A stretch of 64,000 bases of DNA from Sphingobium sp. OAS761 (GTDB lineage Bacteria > Pseudomonadota > Alphaproteobacteria > Sphingomonadales > Sphingomonadaceae): the NCBI RefSeq assembly GCF_024168485.1, contig NZ_JALJVY010000013.1:62001-126000 (forward strand), read 5' to 3'. Positions 7,891 through 15,743 of this stretch are shown piece by piece. The notes beneath the pieces were generated by a model. It was not told the origin of the DNA. It did no database searches and was given only the letters and a program-made list of their open reading frames with translations. The position numbers and the translations under genes were made by a program. Every line of letters starts with the position of its first letter. Position 1 is the stretch's first letter.

Positions 7891-8914
7891 TCTGGGCTTC
7901 CCGTGCAAAGGTCTGGTCCGGCCCCATGGGCTGGGTGAAGATGCGCGCGGCGATGCGCGCGCGATGATAAGCGGGGGTTCCCCATGCCTGTGTCAGCGCA
8001 AGGGTCCGCTTCAGGAACAGATGGACATCCACTTCCCAGCTATAGCCCATGGCGCCATGCACCTGGATGGAGGCGCGGGCCGCCTTGTCCGCGGCTTCCA
8101 GAGCGATCAGCTTGGCGTGGCTGACGCGGGCGCGGGCCTGAACGTCGCGGGCGCCGATCTCGGCAGCAGCCGCCGCGACGACGGGCTTGGCGAATTCGAT
8201 CGCGACCTGCGCGGAGGCAAGGTGATGCTTCACCGCCTGATAGCTGCCGATCGGCTTGCCGAACTGTTGCCGTTCCTTGGCATAGTCAACCGCCATGTCG
8301 ACCGCGCGCTGCGCCAGGCCCAGTCCCATGGCGGCGTTGAAGACGCAGGCGCGATCCAGTGCAAGATCCCAGTCCGCCTTGCCGAGCGGCGCAGCATTCT
8401 CCGGGCTCCACTCCACCTTGAACAGGCGGCGGAAGGGATCGATGCTGGGCTGGGCTGTCAGCGTCACCTGATCGGGCGTGGCCAGATAGGCTTCGCCATC
8501 CTTTTCCAGCAGGATCGCCGCCGCGCTGTCGGCATTGGCGACGAAGGGATTGAGCGGGTGGGCGATGGCAATGGTTGCTGCCGGATCGCCCAGCAGGTCA
8601 TGGCCTGGCGCCAGTGCGGCCAGCATCGGCATCGCCACGCCCGCGCTTTCCACCAGCGGTTCGGGCAGCGCGACATAGCCCGCTTCCTGCGCGATCAGCG
8701 CGAAGTCGGTTTCCGAAAGCCCGATGCCGCCTGCGTCTTCCGGCAGCAGAACCAGCGTCAGGCCGGTTTCCACGATGGAAGCCCAGCGCGCATCGTCCCG
8801 CACGACGCCCTGTTCCATCATCTTGCGCCAGTGATCGGGCGTGCAGCTGTCGGAAAACAGCGTCCGCGCCGTTTCCGCGAACATCATCTGTTCGTCGTTG
8901 AGGGTGAAGTCCAT
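7883..8914 (-). CDS. Acyl-CoA dehydrogenase small subunit (steroid FadE type)
   Basis: This 343-residue ACAD is shortened compared with single-subunit enzymes. It has PEDAGGIGLSE at about 58, KERQQFGKPIGSYQAVKHHLA at about 214 and VHGAMGYSWEVDVHLFLKR near the end. The stand-alone catalytic/FAD motif at the C-terminus is absent. This pattern, directly downstream of a full-length ACAD (8929-10083), fits an alpha2beta2 heterotetramer like those of the steroid-degrading actinobacteria (FadE28/29, FadE31/32 types). Which acyl-CoA it oxidises is not readable; the operon context suggests the ring C/D propionyl side chain. Confidence 0.85.
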   Translation of the reverse strand: MDFTLNDEQMMFAETARTLFSDSCTPDHWRKMMEQGVVRDDARWASIVETGLTLVLLPEDAGGIGLSETDFALIAQEAGYVALPEPLVESAGVAMPMLAALAPGHDLLGDPAATIAIAHPLNPFVANADSAAAILLEKDGEAYLATPDQVTLTAQPSIDPFRRLFKVEWSPENAAPLGKADWDLALDRACVFNAAMGLGLAQRAVDMAVDYAKERQQFGKPIGSYQAVKHHLASAQVAIEFAKPVVAAAAAEIGARDVQARARVSHAKLIALEAADKAARASIQVHGAMGYSWEVDVHLFLKRTLALTQAWGTPAYHRARIAARIFTQPMGPDQTFAREAQNA

Positions 8915-8928
8915 GTCCGTTCCTCCCC

Positions 8929-10083
8929 TTAACGCGGCAGGCCGAGCATGCGCTCGGCAATGATGTTGCGCTGAATCTCGTTCGACCCGGCATAGATGGG
9001 GCCCGCGAGCGCGAAGATATAATCGTCGATCCAGTCGACCGGGCAGGCGTCGGGCGCCTCGTGGGTCAGTTCCGCCGTGGGGCCGAGGATCGAAAGCGCC
9101 GTCTGCGTCAGGTGGATGTCCAGTTCCGACCAGAAGATCTTGTTGGTGCTCGCTTCCGGCCCGATTTTCGCGCCCGCGATCAGGCGCGAGGCCGTCTGGT
9201 AGATGTTGAGCGCATAGGCGTCCGCATTCATGTGCGCGCGCACCACATCGGCTTCCAGCGAAGGATCGGCGCTTTCCTTGTGCGCTTCCCAGAGTTCGGC
9301 GAGCTTCCTCGCGGCCACCTGATAGCGGGCAGGAGAGCGCAACATCAGCCCTCGCTCGAACCCGGCCGTCGCCATGCAGATATGCCAGCCCTGACCTTCA
9401 TCGCCCAGCCGGTTGAACGCGGGCACGCGGACATTTTCCAGGAAGATTTCGGCAAAGCCGACATGGCCGTTGATCTTCTTGATCGGGTTCACCGTCACGC
9501 CCGGCGCGTCCAGCGGGAAGAATATGAGGGAGAGGCCCTTGTGCCGCTCCGTCCCCGGCGTGCGGAACAGGCCGAACGCCCAGTCGGCGAACACGGCGCG
9601 GCTCGACCAGATCTTGTGGCCGTTCAGCACATATTCGTCGCCCTCCAGAACGCAGGTCGACCGCACGCCCGCCAGATCGCTGCCCGCCATCGGCTCGGAC
9701 CAGGCCTGGGCCCAGATTTCCTCGCCGCTCGCCATTTTGGGCAGGAAGCGCTGCTTCTGTTCATGCGTGCCGAATTCGATCAACGTCGGACCCAGCAGGA
9801 AGATGCCGTTCTGATTGACGCGCCCCGGCGCGCCCGCACGGTAATATTCCTCCTCGAAGATCAGCCACTGGATCAGGTCAAGCCCGCGCCCGCCATATTC
9901 CTTGGGCCAGGTGACCATGCCCCAGTCTCCGGACTTGAGCGTCTTTTCCCATGCACGATGCGCTTCGAACCCTTCGCGGGTCGCGTCGAAATGCTCCAGC
10001 GGCTCGCCGGGGACATGGGCTTCCAGCCATGCGCGCACTTCGGCGCGGAATGCCTGCTGCTCGGGAGTATAAGTCAGGTCCAT
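8929..10083 (-). CDS. Acyl-CoA dehydrogenase, FadE30/FadE33-like
   Basis: This 384-residue ACAD has WPKEYGGRGLD at about 59, a WSEPMAGSDLAGVRS FAD/substrate segment at about 128, WSSRA, a FERGLMLR segment that could carry the active-site glutamate, and the C-terminal YAGSNEIQRNIIAERMLGLPR. Length and the terminal motif resemble mycobacterial FadE30, which begins beta-oxidation of the propionate side chain left on rings C and D. Its ATG overlaps the echA20 stop by one base and it is followed closely by the small ACAD at 7883-8914, its probable partner. The specific paralogue name is uncertain. Confidence 0.85.
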   Translation of the reverse strand: MDLTYTPEQQAFRAEVRAWLEAHVPGEPLEHFDATREGFEAHRAWEKTLKSGDWGMVTWPKEYGGRGLDLIQWLIFEEEYYRAGAPGRVNQNGIFLLGPTLIEFGTHEQKQRFLPKMASGEEIWAQAWSEPMAGSDLAGVRSTCVLEGDEYVLNGHKIWSSRAVFADWAFGLFRTPGTERHKGLSLIFFPLDAPGVTVNPIKKINGHVGFAEIFLENVRVPAFNRLGDEGQGWHICMATAGFERGLMLRSPARYQVAARKLAELWEAHKESADPSLEADVVRAHMNADAYALNIYQTASRLIAGAKIGPEASTNKIFWSELDIHLTQTALSILGPTAELTHEAPDACPVDWIDDYIFALAGPIYAGSNEIQRNIIAERMLGLPR

Positions 10084-10832
10084 CAGAACTTCGCCGTGCC
10101 CTTTCCTTCGGCAAAGGCGTCGCGCGCCTTCTGGCTGTCTTCATGCATATACATTTCCAGGGTGAAGCCCTGTTCGATGCGATAATGGTCGGACGGGTCG
10201 GTCGGCTCGATCAGGTTCAGCGCCTGCTTGGCGATGACCAGCGCGGCGCGGCTCTTCGACGCGATCACCTCGCAGAAGGCGTAGGCTTCTTCCTTCAGCT
10301 TTTCGAGCGGCACCACCTTGTGGATCGAACCGTGGCGATGCGCATCCTCGACCGAGATACGTCCGCCGGTGAAGAAATTGGCGCGCACCATCTGCACGGG
10401 CAGCATCCGGCTCATGAAGGCGGCGCCGCCCATGGCGCCACGATCGATCTCCGGCAGCGAGAAATAGGCGCCCTCCGCCGCGATCAGGCAGTCGCATGCG
10501 CCCGCGATATTGACGCCGCCACCGATCACGAAGCCGTGCAGCGCGCCGACAACCGGGATCTCGCAATCGCGGATCGCCTTGAAGGTCAGGTAATTATCCT
10601 TGTTCAGCTTCGCGATGCGTTCGGGATGGGCGGCCATCTCCTTGATGTCGACACCGCCGCAGAAGCCGCGCCCTTCCGCACGGATCAGGATGCAGCGCAC
10701 GTCGGGATTGCGCGATGCCTCCCAAACCAAAGCGGGAATGGATTCCCATCCCGCCGTGTCGAAAGCATTGACCGGCGGATGATCGAACAGGATTTCGGCG
10801 ATCTTGTCCTTGATGGTGAGCGTAATCGGCAT
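10083..10832 (-). CDS. echA20: Crotonase-fold ring hydrolase EchA20
   Basis: This 249-residue crotonase-superfamily protein has RAEGRGFCGGVDIKEM at about 55 (oxyanion hole), a GGGVN segment at about 111 and LPEIDRGAMGGAAF at about 136. These segments, MPITLT at the start and YRIEQGFTLEMYMHEDSQKARDAF at the end, match my memory of mycobacterial EchA20 (Rv3550). EchA20 hydrolyses a ring of the bicyclic enone-acyl-CoA after side-chain removal. The frame continues far upstream inside ipdC, but the ATG at 10832 with a GGAGAGAAAAC leader and the family N-terminus decide the start. It sits between the ipdC-like gene and the acyl-CoA dehydrogenases. Confidence 0.85.
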   Translation of the reverse strand: MPITLTIKDKIAEILFDHPPVNAFDTAGWESIPALVWEASRNPDVRCILIRAEGRGFCGGVDIKEMAAHPERIAKLNKDNYLTFKAIRDCEIPVVGALHGFVIGGGVNIAGACDCLIAAEGAYFSLPEIDRGAMGGAAFMSRMLPVQMVRANFFTGGRISVEDAHRHGSIHKVVPLEKLKEEAYAFCEVIASKSRAALVIAKQALNLIEPTDPSDHYRIEQGFTLEMYMHEDSQKARDAFAEGKGTAKF

Positions 10833-10843
10833 GTTTTCTCTCC

Positions 10844-11932
10844 TCAGGCGACCGGGGCCGGTTCTTTGCCCAGCGCAGCCAGCGCGCTCAGCCGTTCGTG
10901 CGCTTCCGCCACAATGCGATCGACCAGTTCCTGACAGGTCGGGATCTCCCCGATCCGCCCGCCGACGACGCCCGTCGCCATCACGCCATGTTCGATGTCG
11001 CCGTCGACCACGGCCTTCTGGATCAGCATCGGCATGGTCGCGGCCATCATCGCCTGCTTCAGCGGCATCGCGCCATGCGCGGTCATGCCGCGCGCGGATT
11101 TCACGAAATCCATCCAGCTTGCGCCGGTCTGCTTCTTCATCGCTGCGCCCGCTTCGATCGCGCGCAGCCACATGCCCAGCTTCCCTGATTTCTCGATCTT
11201 GTCCATCAGCCGCGTGCGCACCATCCGCTGCGGGATGCCGTCCAGCTTGGTGGTGACGACGATGCGGTCGGTGCTGGCTTTCAGATATTCCGCCTTGGCA
11301 CTGTCGGGCACCGGGCTTTCCTTCGTCAGCAGAAAGCGCGTCCCCATGGCGATGCCGACCGCGCCATAAGCGAGCGCGGCGGCCAGACCCCGGCCGTCGG
11401 CCATGCCGCCACTGGCGATCACCGGCACCTGTACCGCGTCTAGCACCTGCGGCAGCAGCACTGTGGTCGGCACCGATCCGGTATGGCCGCCGCCTTCGCC
11501 GCCCTGTACATTGACCATATCGACGCCCAGTTCGACCATCTTCTGCGCATGCTTGACCGCGCCGACGGTCGGCACGCACAGGATGCCCGCATCCTTGAAG
11601 CGGCCGATCATCTTGGCGTTCGGACCGCGTCCGAAGCTGACGGCGCGAACCTGCTCCCTGTTCTCCAGAATCAGTTCGACAATCTGGTCGGCGCCCGGCT
11701 GGAAACTGTGGAAATTGACGCCGAAGGGCTTGTCCGTGCCCTTACGGACCAGCAGGATTTTTTCGCGCGCCTCGTCGGGCGTCATGACCGCTGCGCCCAG
11801 AAAACCGAAGGCCCCCGCATTGCTGGAACCAATGACCAGCGAGGGTTCGGCCACCCAGCCCATCGCCGTCTGGATGATCGGCCAGCGACAACCCAGCCGC
11901 TCGACCATGATCGTGTGCAGCGGTTCGCCCAT
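10844..11932 (-). CDS. ipdC: IpdC-like FMN-dependent reductase (nitronate monooxygenase family)
   Basis: This 362-residue TIM-barrel flavoprotein of the 2-nitropropane dioxygenase family shows QTAMGW at about 22, the phosphate-binding VNVQGGEGGGHTGS at about 138-151 and PVIASGGMADGRG at about 170-182. In Mycobacterium the homologue IpdC (Rv3553) lies beside ipdA and ipdB and acts on the bicyclic CoA intermediate before ring opening. Here the gene lies between echA20 and another crotonase, and its start overlaps the upstream stop by one base. Neighbours and motifs support IpdC rather than a nitroalkane-detoxifying enzyme. Confidence 0.85.
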   Translation of the reverse strand: MGEPLHTIMVERLGCRWPIIQTAMGWVAEPSLVIGSSNAGAFGFLGAAVMTPDEAREKILLVRKGTDKPFGVNFHSFQPGADQIVELILENREQVRAVSFGRGPNAKMIGRFKDAGILCVPTVGAVKHAQKMVELGVDMVNVQGGEGGGHTGSVPTTVLLPQVLDAVQVPVIASGGMADGRGLAAALAYGAVGIAMGTRFLLTKESPVPDSAKAEYLKASTDRIVVTTKLDGIPQRMVRTRLMDKIEKSGKLGMWLRAIEAGAAMKKQTGASWMDFVKSARGMTAHGAMPLKQAMMAATMPMLIQKAVVDGDIEHGVMATGVVGGRIGEIPTCQELVDRIVAEAHERLSALAALGKEPAPVA

Positions 11933-12834
11933 TATTCGCTCGCCTGCTTCTTGTTGGCTTCGGCCATCTTCTTGGCGTCGAGGCCCGCGATGGAGCTGCC
12001 CTGCGTCAGGTCGTTCTGCGCATGGGCGAAATGGTGCATATGATATTGCGCATCCATCGCGTTGCGCTTGCCCATCAGCTCCTCGACATGGTTGATCGCC
12101 TGCTTGGTCAGCCAGTTGCCCAGACGCGGCTGCGCCACCAGCTTGGCCGCCATCGCAGCGACTGTCTCGCGCAGCGCCTCGCGCGACACGACCTTGTTCA
12201 CCATGCCGAACTGTTCGGCGCGCTGCGCGCTCATCCGCTCGCCCAGCAGCAGGAATTCCTTGGCAACACGCGGCGGCAGTTCATAGGCGTGGGCGAAATA
12301 TTCGACGCCCGGAATGCCCATGCGATTGACCGGGTCCTGGAAAAAGGCGTCGTCGGTCGCGACGATCAGGTCGCACACCCATGCCAGCATCAGCCCGCCG
12401 GCGACGCAGGCGCCCTGGACCATGGCGATGGTCGGCTTGGGGGTGTCGCGCCAGCGTCGGCACATGCCGACATATTGCTCCTTCTCGCGGGTGTAGAGCA
12501 GCTCCGCGGCGGGCTTGTTGACATGGCCGGGAACCATCAGCCGGTTCTCGAAATGCTTGTGCACGTCGCGGCCGGGCGTGCCGATGTCATGCCCGGCCGA
12601 GAAATGCTTGCCGTTGCCGCCCAGCACGATGCAGCGGACGTCGTCGTCGTTCGTCGCCTTGATGAAGGCGTCGTCGAGCGCGTAGGTCATCTGGCCGTTC
12701 TGGGCGTTGTTGAAGCCCGGACGGTTCAGCATGATCCATGCGACATTGTCGATCACCTCATAGGTGACCGGCTCGTCGGTCTCGTAGACGATGTCGACCT
12801 TTTGCGGTTCGACCAGGCGATCGGCTTCGTTCAT
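11932..12834 (-). CDS. Enoyl-CoA hydratase/isomerase (crotonase family)
   Basis: This 300-residue crotonase has LNRPGFNNAQNGQMTYALDDAF at about 56, GKHFSAGHDIGTPGRD at about 95-110 (oxyanion hole) and MVQGACVAGGLMLAW at about 163. It is longer than typical 260-residue hydratases because of an insertion at about 110-145 (KHFENRL...LLYTREKEQYVGMCRRW). Such long crotonases recur in mycobacterial and sphingomonad acyl-CoA clusters. The frame continues upstream into ipdB, but the ATG at 12834, two bases below the ipdB stop, is the sensible start. It probably hydrates an enoyl-CoA of the ring C/D route. Confidence 0.82.
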   Translation of the reverse strand: MNEADRLVEPQKVDIVYETDEPVTYEVIDNVAWIMLNRPGFNNAQNGQMTYALDDAFIKATNDDDVRCIVLGGNGKHFSAGHDIGTPGRDVHKHFENRLMVPGHVNKPAAELLYTREKEQYVGMCRRWRDTPKPTIAMVQGACVAGGLMLAWVCDLIVATDDAFFQDPVNRMGIPGVEYFAHAYELPPRVAKEFLLLGERMSAQRAEQFGMVNKVVSREALRETVAAMAAKLVAQPRLGNWLTKQAINHVEELMGKRNAMDAQYHMHHFAHAQNDLTQGSSIAGLDAKKMAEANKKQASE

Positions 12835-12835
12835 G

Positions 12836-13633
12836 TCAGGCTGCCTTCCTGTCGCCGGCCGGATTGTCCTTGAACACGGTGGCCCGCACATTGTTGGGGT
12901 CGAGCTTTGCGATGATCTCCAGCTGCTCGGCGGTCGGGGCGGGCGTTGTCGGGATATCGTCTGCGATCTTCGCCAGCGGGAAGCCGGTATTGTCCTGCAC
13001 TTCATCGAATGTGACGCCCGGATGCAGCGACACGACGCGGATCTGATGGTCCGGCCCGCCGAAATCCATGACGCACAAATTGGTGACGATGATGCGCAGG
13101 TCGAGACCCTTGGGCGGCTGGCCGTTCAGGTAGCGGGCCGGGTTGTAACCCGCCATGCAGACGAAATCGACCTCCCCCTCGATGAAGGCCCGCTTGTTAT
13201 GGTTGGGGAAGAAGAAACTGTTGGGATGGCTGATCGAATTGCCGGGGAAGCCGCGCGCGCCCAGCATCGCGATCTTGGGCTTCTTGTGGTCGCCGATGGA
13301 ACTGATGTTCGCCTGGCCATAACGGTCGATCTGCACCGGGCCGACCAGAGCATGACGCTTGCCGCTCCACAGCGCGGAAAAGACCCGGTCATAATTGGCG
13401 ATACCCTCGAACTCCGGTTCGGCGGTGCGCTTGCCGGGGCCGACGGGTTCGGTTGTGTACCAGCATTCGCCATCTGTGGTCTGGATCGCCGGTGCGAAGG
13501 TCAGCTTGGCGAGTCCCGCGCCGATACGGGGCAGGGGGCCGATGCCGGTCGCCATCACCTCGCCATTATCGCGCCACGCCTCTGCACAGGCGACGATGAC
13601 CAGTTCGGCGAGCGAATAGGAAATGTCTGTCAT
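12836..13633 (-). CDS. ipdB: Ring-opening CoA hydrolase beta subunit IpdB
   Basis: This 265-residue protein of the class I CoA-transferase fold is paired with an alpha subunit immediately upstream. Segments such as LAELVIVACAEAWRDNGEVMATGIG, WSGKRHALVGPVQIDRYGQANIS and the run GARGFPGNSISHPN fit IpdB (Rv3552). The IpdAB heterodimer has a CoA-transferase fold but hydrolyses the last steroid ring (COCHEA-CoA). It lies 15 bases downstream of ipdA. The adjacent ipdC and echA20 homologues make a hydrolase role much more likely than a glutaconate-type transferase. Confidence 0.88.
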   Translation of the reverse strand: MTDISYSLAELVIVACAEAWRDNGEVMATGIGPLPRIGAGLAKLTFAPAIQTTDGECWYTTEPVGPGKRTAEPEFEGIANYDRVFSALWSGKRHALVGPVQIDRYGQANISSIGDHKKPKIAMLGARGFPGNSISHPNSFFFPNHNKRAFIEGEVDFVCMAGYNPARYLNGQPPKGLDLRIIVTNLCVMDFGGPDHQIRVVSLHPGVTFDEVQDNTGFPLAKIADDIPTTPAPTAEQLEIIAKLDPNNVRATVFKDNPAGDRKAA

Positions 13634-13648
13634 GGTTGCGGTTCTCGC

Positions 13649-14536
13649 TCAGTAAATGGGGACGGGCAGGGCGGCGACAGCTTCGGCGCCGCCGATTGCG
13701 GCCTGATATTCGGCCTCCGGTACATCGACATATTTCGCCTTATATTCGGCCCAGGCTTCGGGCGAAGCGGCGCTGTCGACATAGGTTTTGATGTGCTTGA
13801 GATCGAGCTGATAGTCCGGGTCGGCGCTGCTGGGATGGGCGCCAAGCGGCGCTTCGGCGACGCCGGTGATCATCGCCCGCTCGACCAGATTGTAGCGGCT
13901 GTTATGCTTCATATCCAACTCTGCGGTCGGCACGATCTTCTCGACGGTGGCGAAGCTCCTGGTCGCAGCGCGGACCAGCAATTCGTCGAACAGCGCATCC
14001 TTGCTCTGCGTTAGCAGATTACCCTTCTCGTCGGATCGATGGGCGTGGATCAGCGCGACGTCGGGAACCAGCGCGGGCATGGCGACCAGTTGTTCGCCAT
14101 CGCCATAGGGGCTGGTCACGAATTTGAAGTCGAAGCCGCTCTGCGTGATGATGTCGGTGCCGATGCCGACGCGAGTCGGCAGGAAGGGCAGCTTCATGGC
14201 CCCGGCGCGCAAGCCCCAGTGATACAGGCCCTCGTCCAGTTCCAGCACCTCGAACGCGCCGGCCTGGCGTGCGTTGCGGAAATGCGGTTCCAGCGGGAAA
14301 TGATCGAGACTGGCGAAGGCAAAGACGAGCTTGCGGATCTTGCCCGTCGCCGCGAGCATCCCGATGTCCATGCCGCCATAGCCGGCCATCAGCGTCAGAT
14401 CCTTCAGGCCGGACCGGGCGATCGCGCGGATCAGCGCCATCGGCTTGCGGCGGGTGGCCCAGCCGCCAACACCGATCGTCATCCCGTCGGAAAGTTGGTC
14501 GACGATGTCGTCGATCGTCATGCGCTTGTCGAGCAT
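13649..14536 (-). CDS. ipdA: Ring-opening CoA hydrolase alpha subunit IpdA
   Basis: This 295-residue class I CoA-transferase-fold alpha subunit reads from the ATG at 14536 (MLDKRMTIDDIVDQL), which matches the mycobacterial IpdA N-terminus. ATGs at 14548 and 14578 are in frame but have poorer Shine-Dalgarno placement (AAAGG abuts 14548). Motifs include GMTIGVGGWATRRKPMALIRA at about 18-38 and PALVPDVALIHAHRSDEKGN at about 155-175. With IpdB it forms the hydrolase that opens the remaining ring of the bicyclic CoA thioester. It follows the hsaC gene closely, so ring A and ring C/D genes appear to be cotranscribed. Confidence 0.88.
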   Translation of the reverse strand: MLDKRMTIDDIVDQLSDGMTIGVGGWATRRKPMALIRAIARSGLKDLTLMAGYGGMDIGMLAATGKIRKLVFAFASLDHFPLEPHFRNARQAGAFEVLELDEGLYHWGLRAGAMKLPFLPTRVGIGTDIITQSGFDFKFVTSPYGDGEQLVAMPALVPDVALIHAHRSDEKGNLLTQSKDALFDELLVRAATRSFATVEKIVPTAELDMKHNSRYNLVERAMITGVAEAPLGAHPSSADPDYQLDLKHIKTYVDSAASPEAWAEYKAKYVDVPEAEYQAAIGGAEAVAALPVPIY

Positions 14537-14556
14537 AGTGTCATTCATCCTTTGCG

Positions 14557-15471
14557 TCAGTCTTGCTCGTGGGCCCATTTATGGCCCCAGTCGCTTACGG
14601 CCAAGCTGGTCGTCGGCACCCAGGTCGCGGGGTCGATTACCAATCCGTTCCAGCCATATTCAATGTCGAACCCGCCCGGTGTCTGCATGTAGAAGGATGT
14701 CATCTTGTCATTGACATGCCGACCCAGCGTGGCCGAAAGGGGAATTTTCCCCTTGCTCCGCAGTACTCGGTCATACGCGCGCCCGACATCCTCCAGCGCG
14801 CCGACCTCGACCATCATATGCACCGCGCCATTGGGGCTTTCGGGCATCTGTCCCAGCGCCAGGCTGTGATGTCGGCTGTTGCAATGCAGGAATGCGAAGC
14901 CTACGCCCGGATCGTCGGGCCCGCCGCCCATAAGGTAGAAGCGGCCGAGGTCGGTGTCGCCGAACCCCAGCACATCCTTGTAGAACCGGTGGGTCTCGTC
15001 GAAATTGGGCGCGGTCAGCACGACATGTCCCAGGCCCATGTCGCCATTGTCGCCCGTGACGAAACGGCTGACCGCGGCGGGCGATACGAAGGGCGCATAA
15101 TCGACGAACCGCCCGTAGAAGAGTTCCATGGCGTTGCCCGCCGGGTCGGACGAGCGTGCCAGTTCATAAACCTTCCGTGCGCGTGCCTCCATGATGTCGG
15201 CGCGTTCGACGGGGCGGCCCGCCGTTTCCAGCGCAGCAAGCGCCGATTCGAAATCTTCGCGAGTCGCAAACTCCCAGCCCGGCGCCACGAAGCGATTCTG
15301 TTCGCCCTGCTGCACCCACAGGCGGAAAGGGCGGTCGTCCATGCGAAAAAGCGCTACATCCTCCCGGTCCGAATCCGCGGGCATCAGCCCGGCAATGTCG
15401 CAGGCGAAGTCACGCCAAGCAGACAGGTCCTTCGCCTCTATGATCACATAGCCCAAGGATTTTACCGCCAT
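14557..15471 (-). CDS. hsaC: Type I extradiol catechol dioxygenase, HsaC/TesB type
   Basis: This 304-residue VOC-fold protein has two modules. The catalytic C-terminal half carries the Fe(II) ligands His149 (GLGHVVLTAP), His201 or His202 (NSRHHSLAL) and Glu271 (FDIEYG). The second-shell residues of ATLGRHVNDKMTSFY are also conserved. It should cleave the catecholic ring A of 3,4-dihydroxy-9,10-secosteroid (3,4-DHSA). The SLGYVIIEAKDLSAW start and RFVTG segment match actinobacterial HsaC. It is the first gene of the minus-strand run and diverges from hsaA across a 272-base promoter region. A second, more divergent copy lies at 52431-53348. Confidence 0.88.
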   Translation of the reverse strand: MAVKSLGYVIIEAKDLSAWRDFACDIAGLMPADSDREDVALFRMDDRPFRLWVQQGEQNRFVAPGWEFATREDFESALAALETAGRPVERADIMEARARKVYELARSSDPAGNAMELFYGRFVDYAPFVSPAAVSRFVTGDNGDMGLGHVVLTAPNFDETHRFYKDVLGFGDTDLGRFYLMGGGPDDPGVGFAFLHCNSRHHSLALGQMPESPNGAVHMMVEVGALEDVGRAYDRVLRSKGKIPLSATLGRHVNDKMTSFYMQTPGGFDIEYGWNGLVIDPATWVPTTSLAVSDWGHKWAHEQD

Positions 15472-15662
15472 TCCTGCTGCCTCGCCCTCATTGTCTTTGC
15501 CTCAACGAAGCCACCACCTGTTCGCTCGGTCAACCGCCAATAGGACTACGCGAATACAAAGACTGCGAGTATGTCCTTTCGGGCGGTCGGCCCGGTCGGC
15601 AATGGCAATTCGTTCGCAAATCGCCTATAAGCATCGTGCAAAATGCGCAAGCCCCGTTTGTC

Positions 15663-15691
15663 TTGACGTTTTGCGTAACGAAGAATTATAT
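15663..15691 (+). promoter_or_regulatory. Predicted sigma70-type promoter of hsaA
   Basis: TTGACG at 15663-15668 and TTATAT at 15686-15691 are separated by exactly 17 bases, in an AT-rich patch of an otherwise G+C-rich region. They lie about 50 bases upstream of the chosen hsaA start. The call rests only on box match and spacing. Confidence 0.55.
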
Positions 15692-15701
15692 GTGCTACGC
15701 A
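15672..15701. promoter_or_regulatory. Inverted repeat overlapping the hsaA promoter, possible operator
   Basis: TGCGTA (15672-15677) and TACGCA (15696-15701) form a perfect 6-base inverted repeat with an 18-base spacer that spans the -10 box. A regulator bound here would block RNA polymerase. No KstR-type regulator gene is seen next to it, so the binding protein is unknown. Confidence 0.4.
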
Positions 15702-15743
15702 TATGGCAAGTTTCGCCAAACGCGGCCCGATATGGAGATGATG

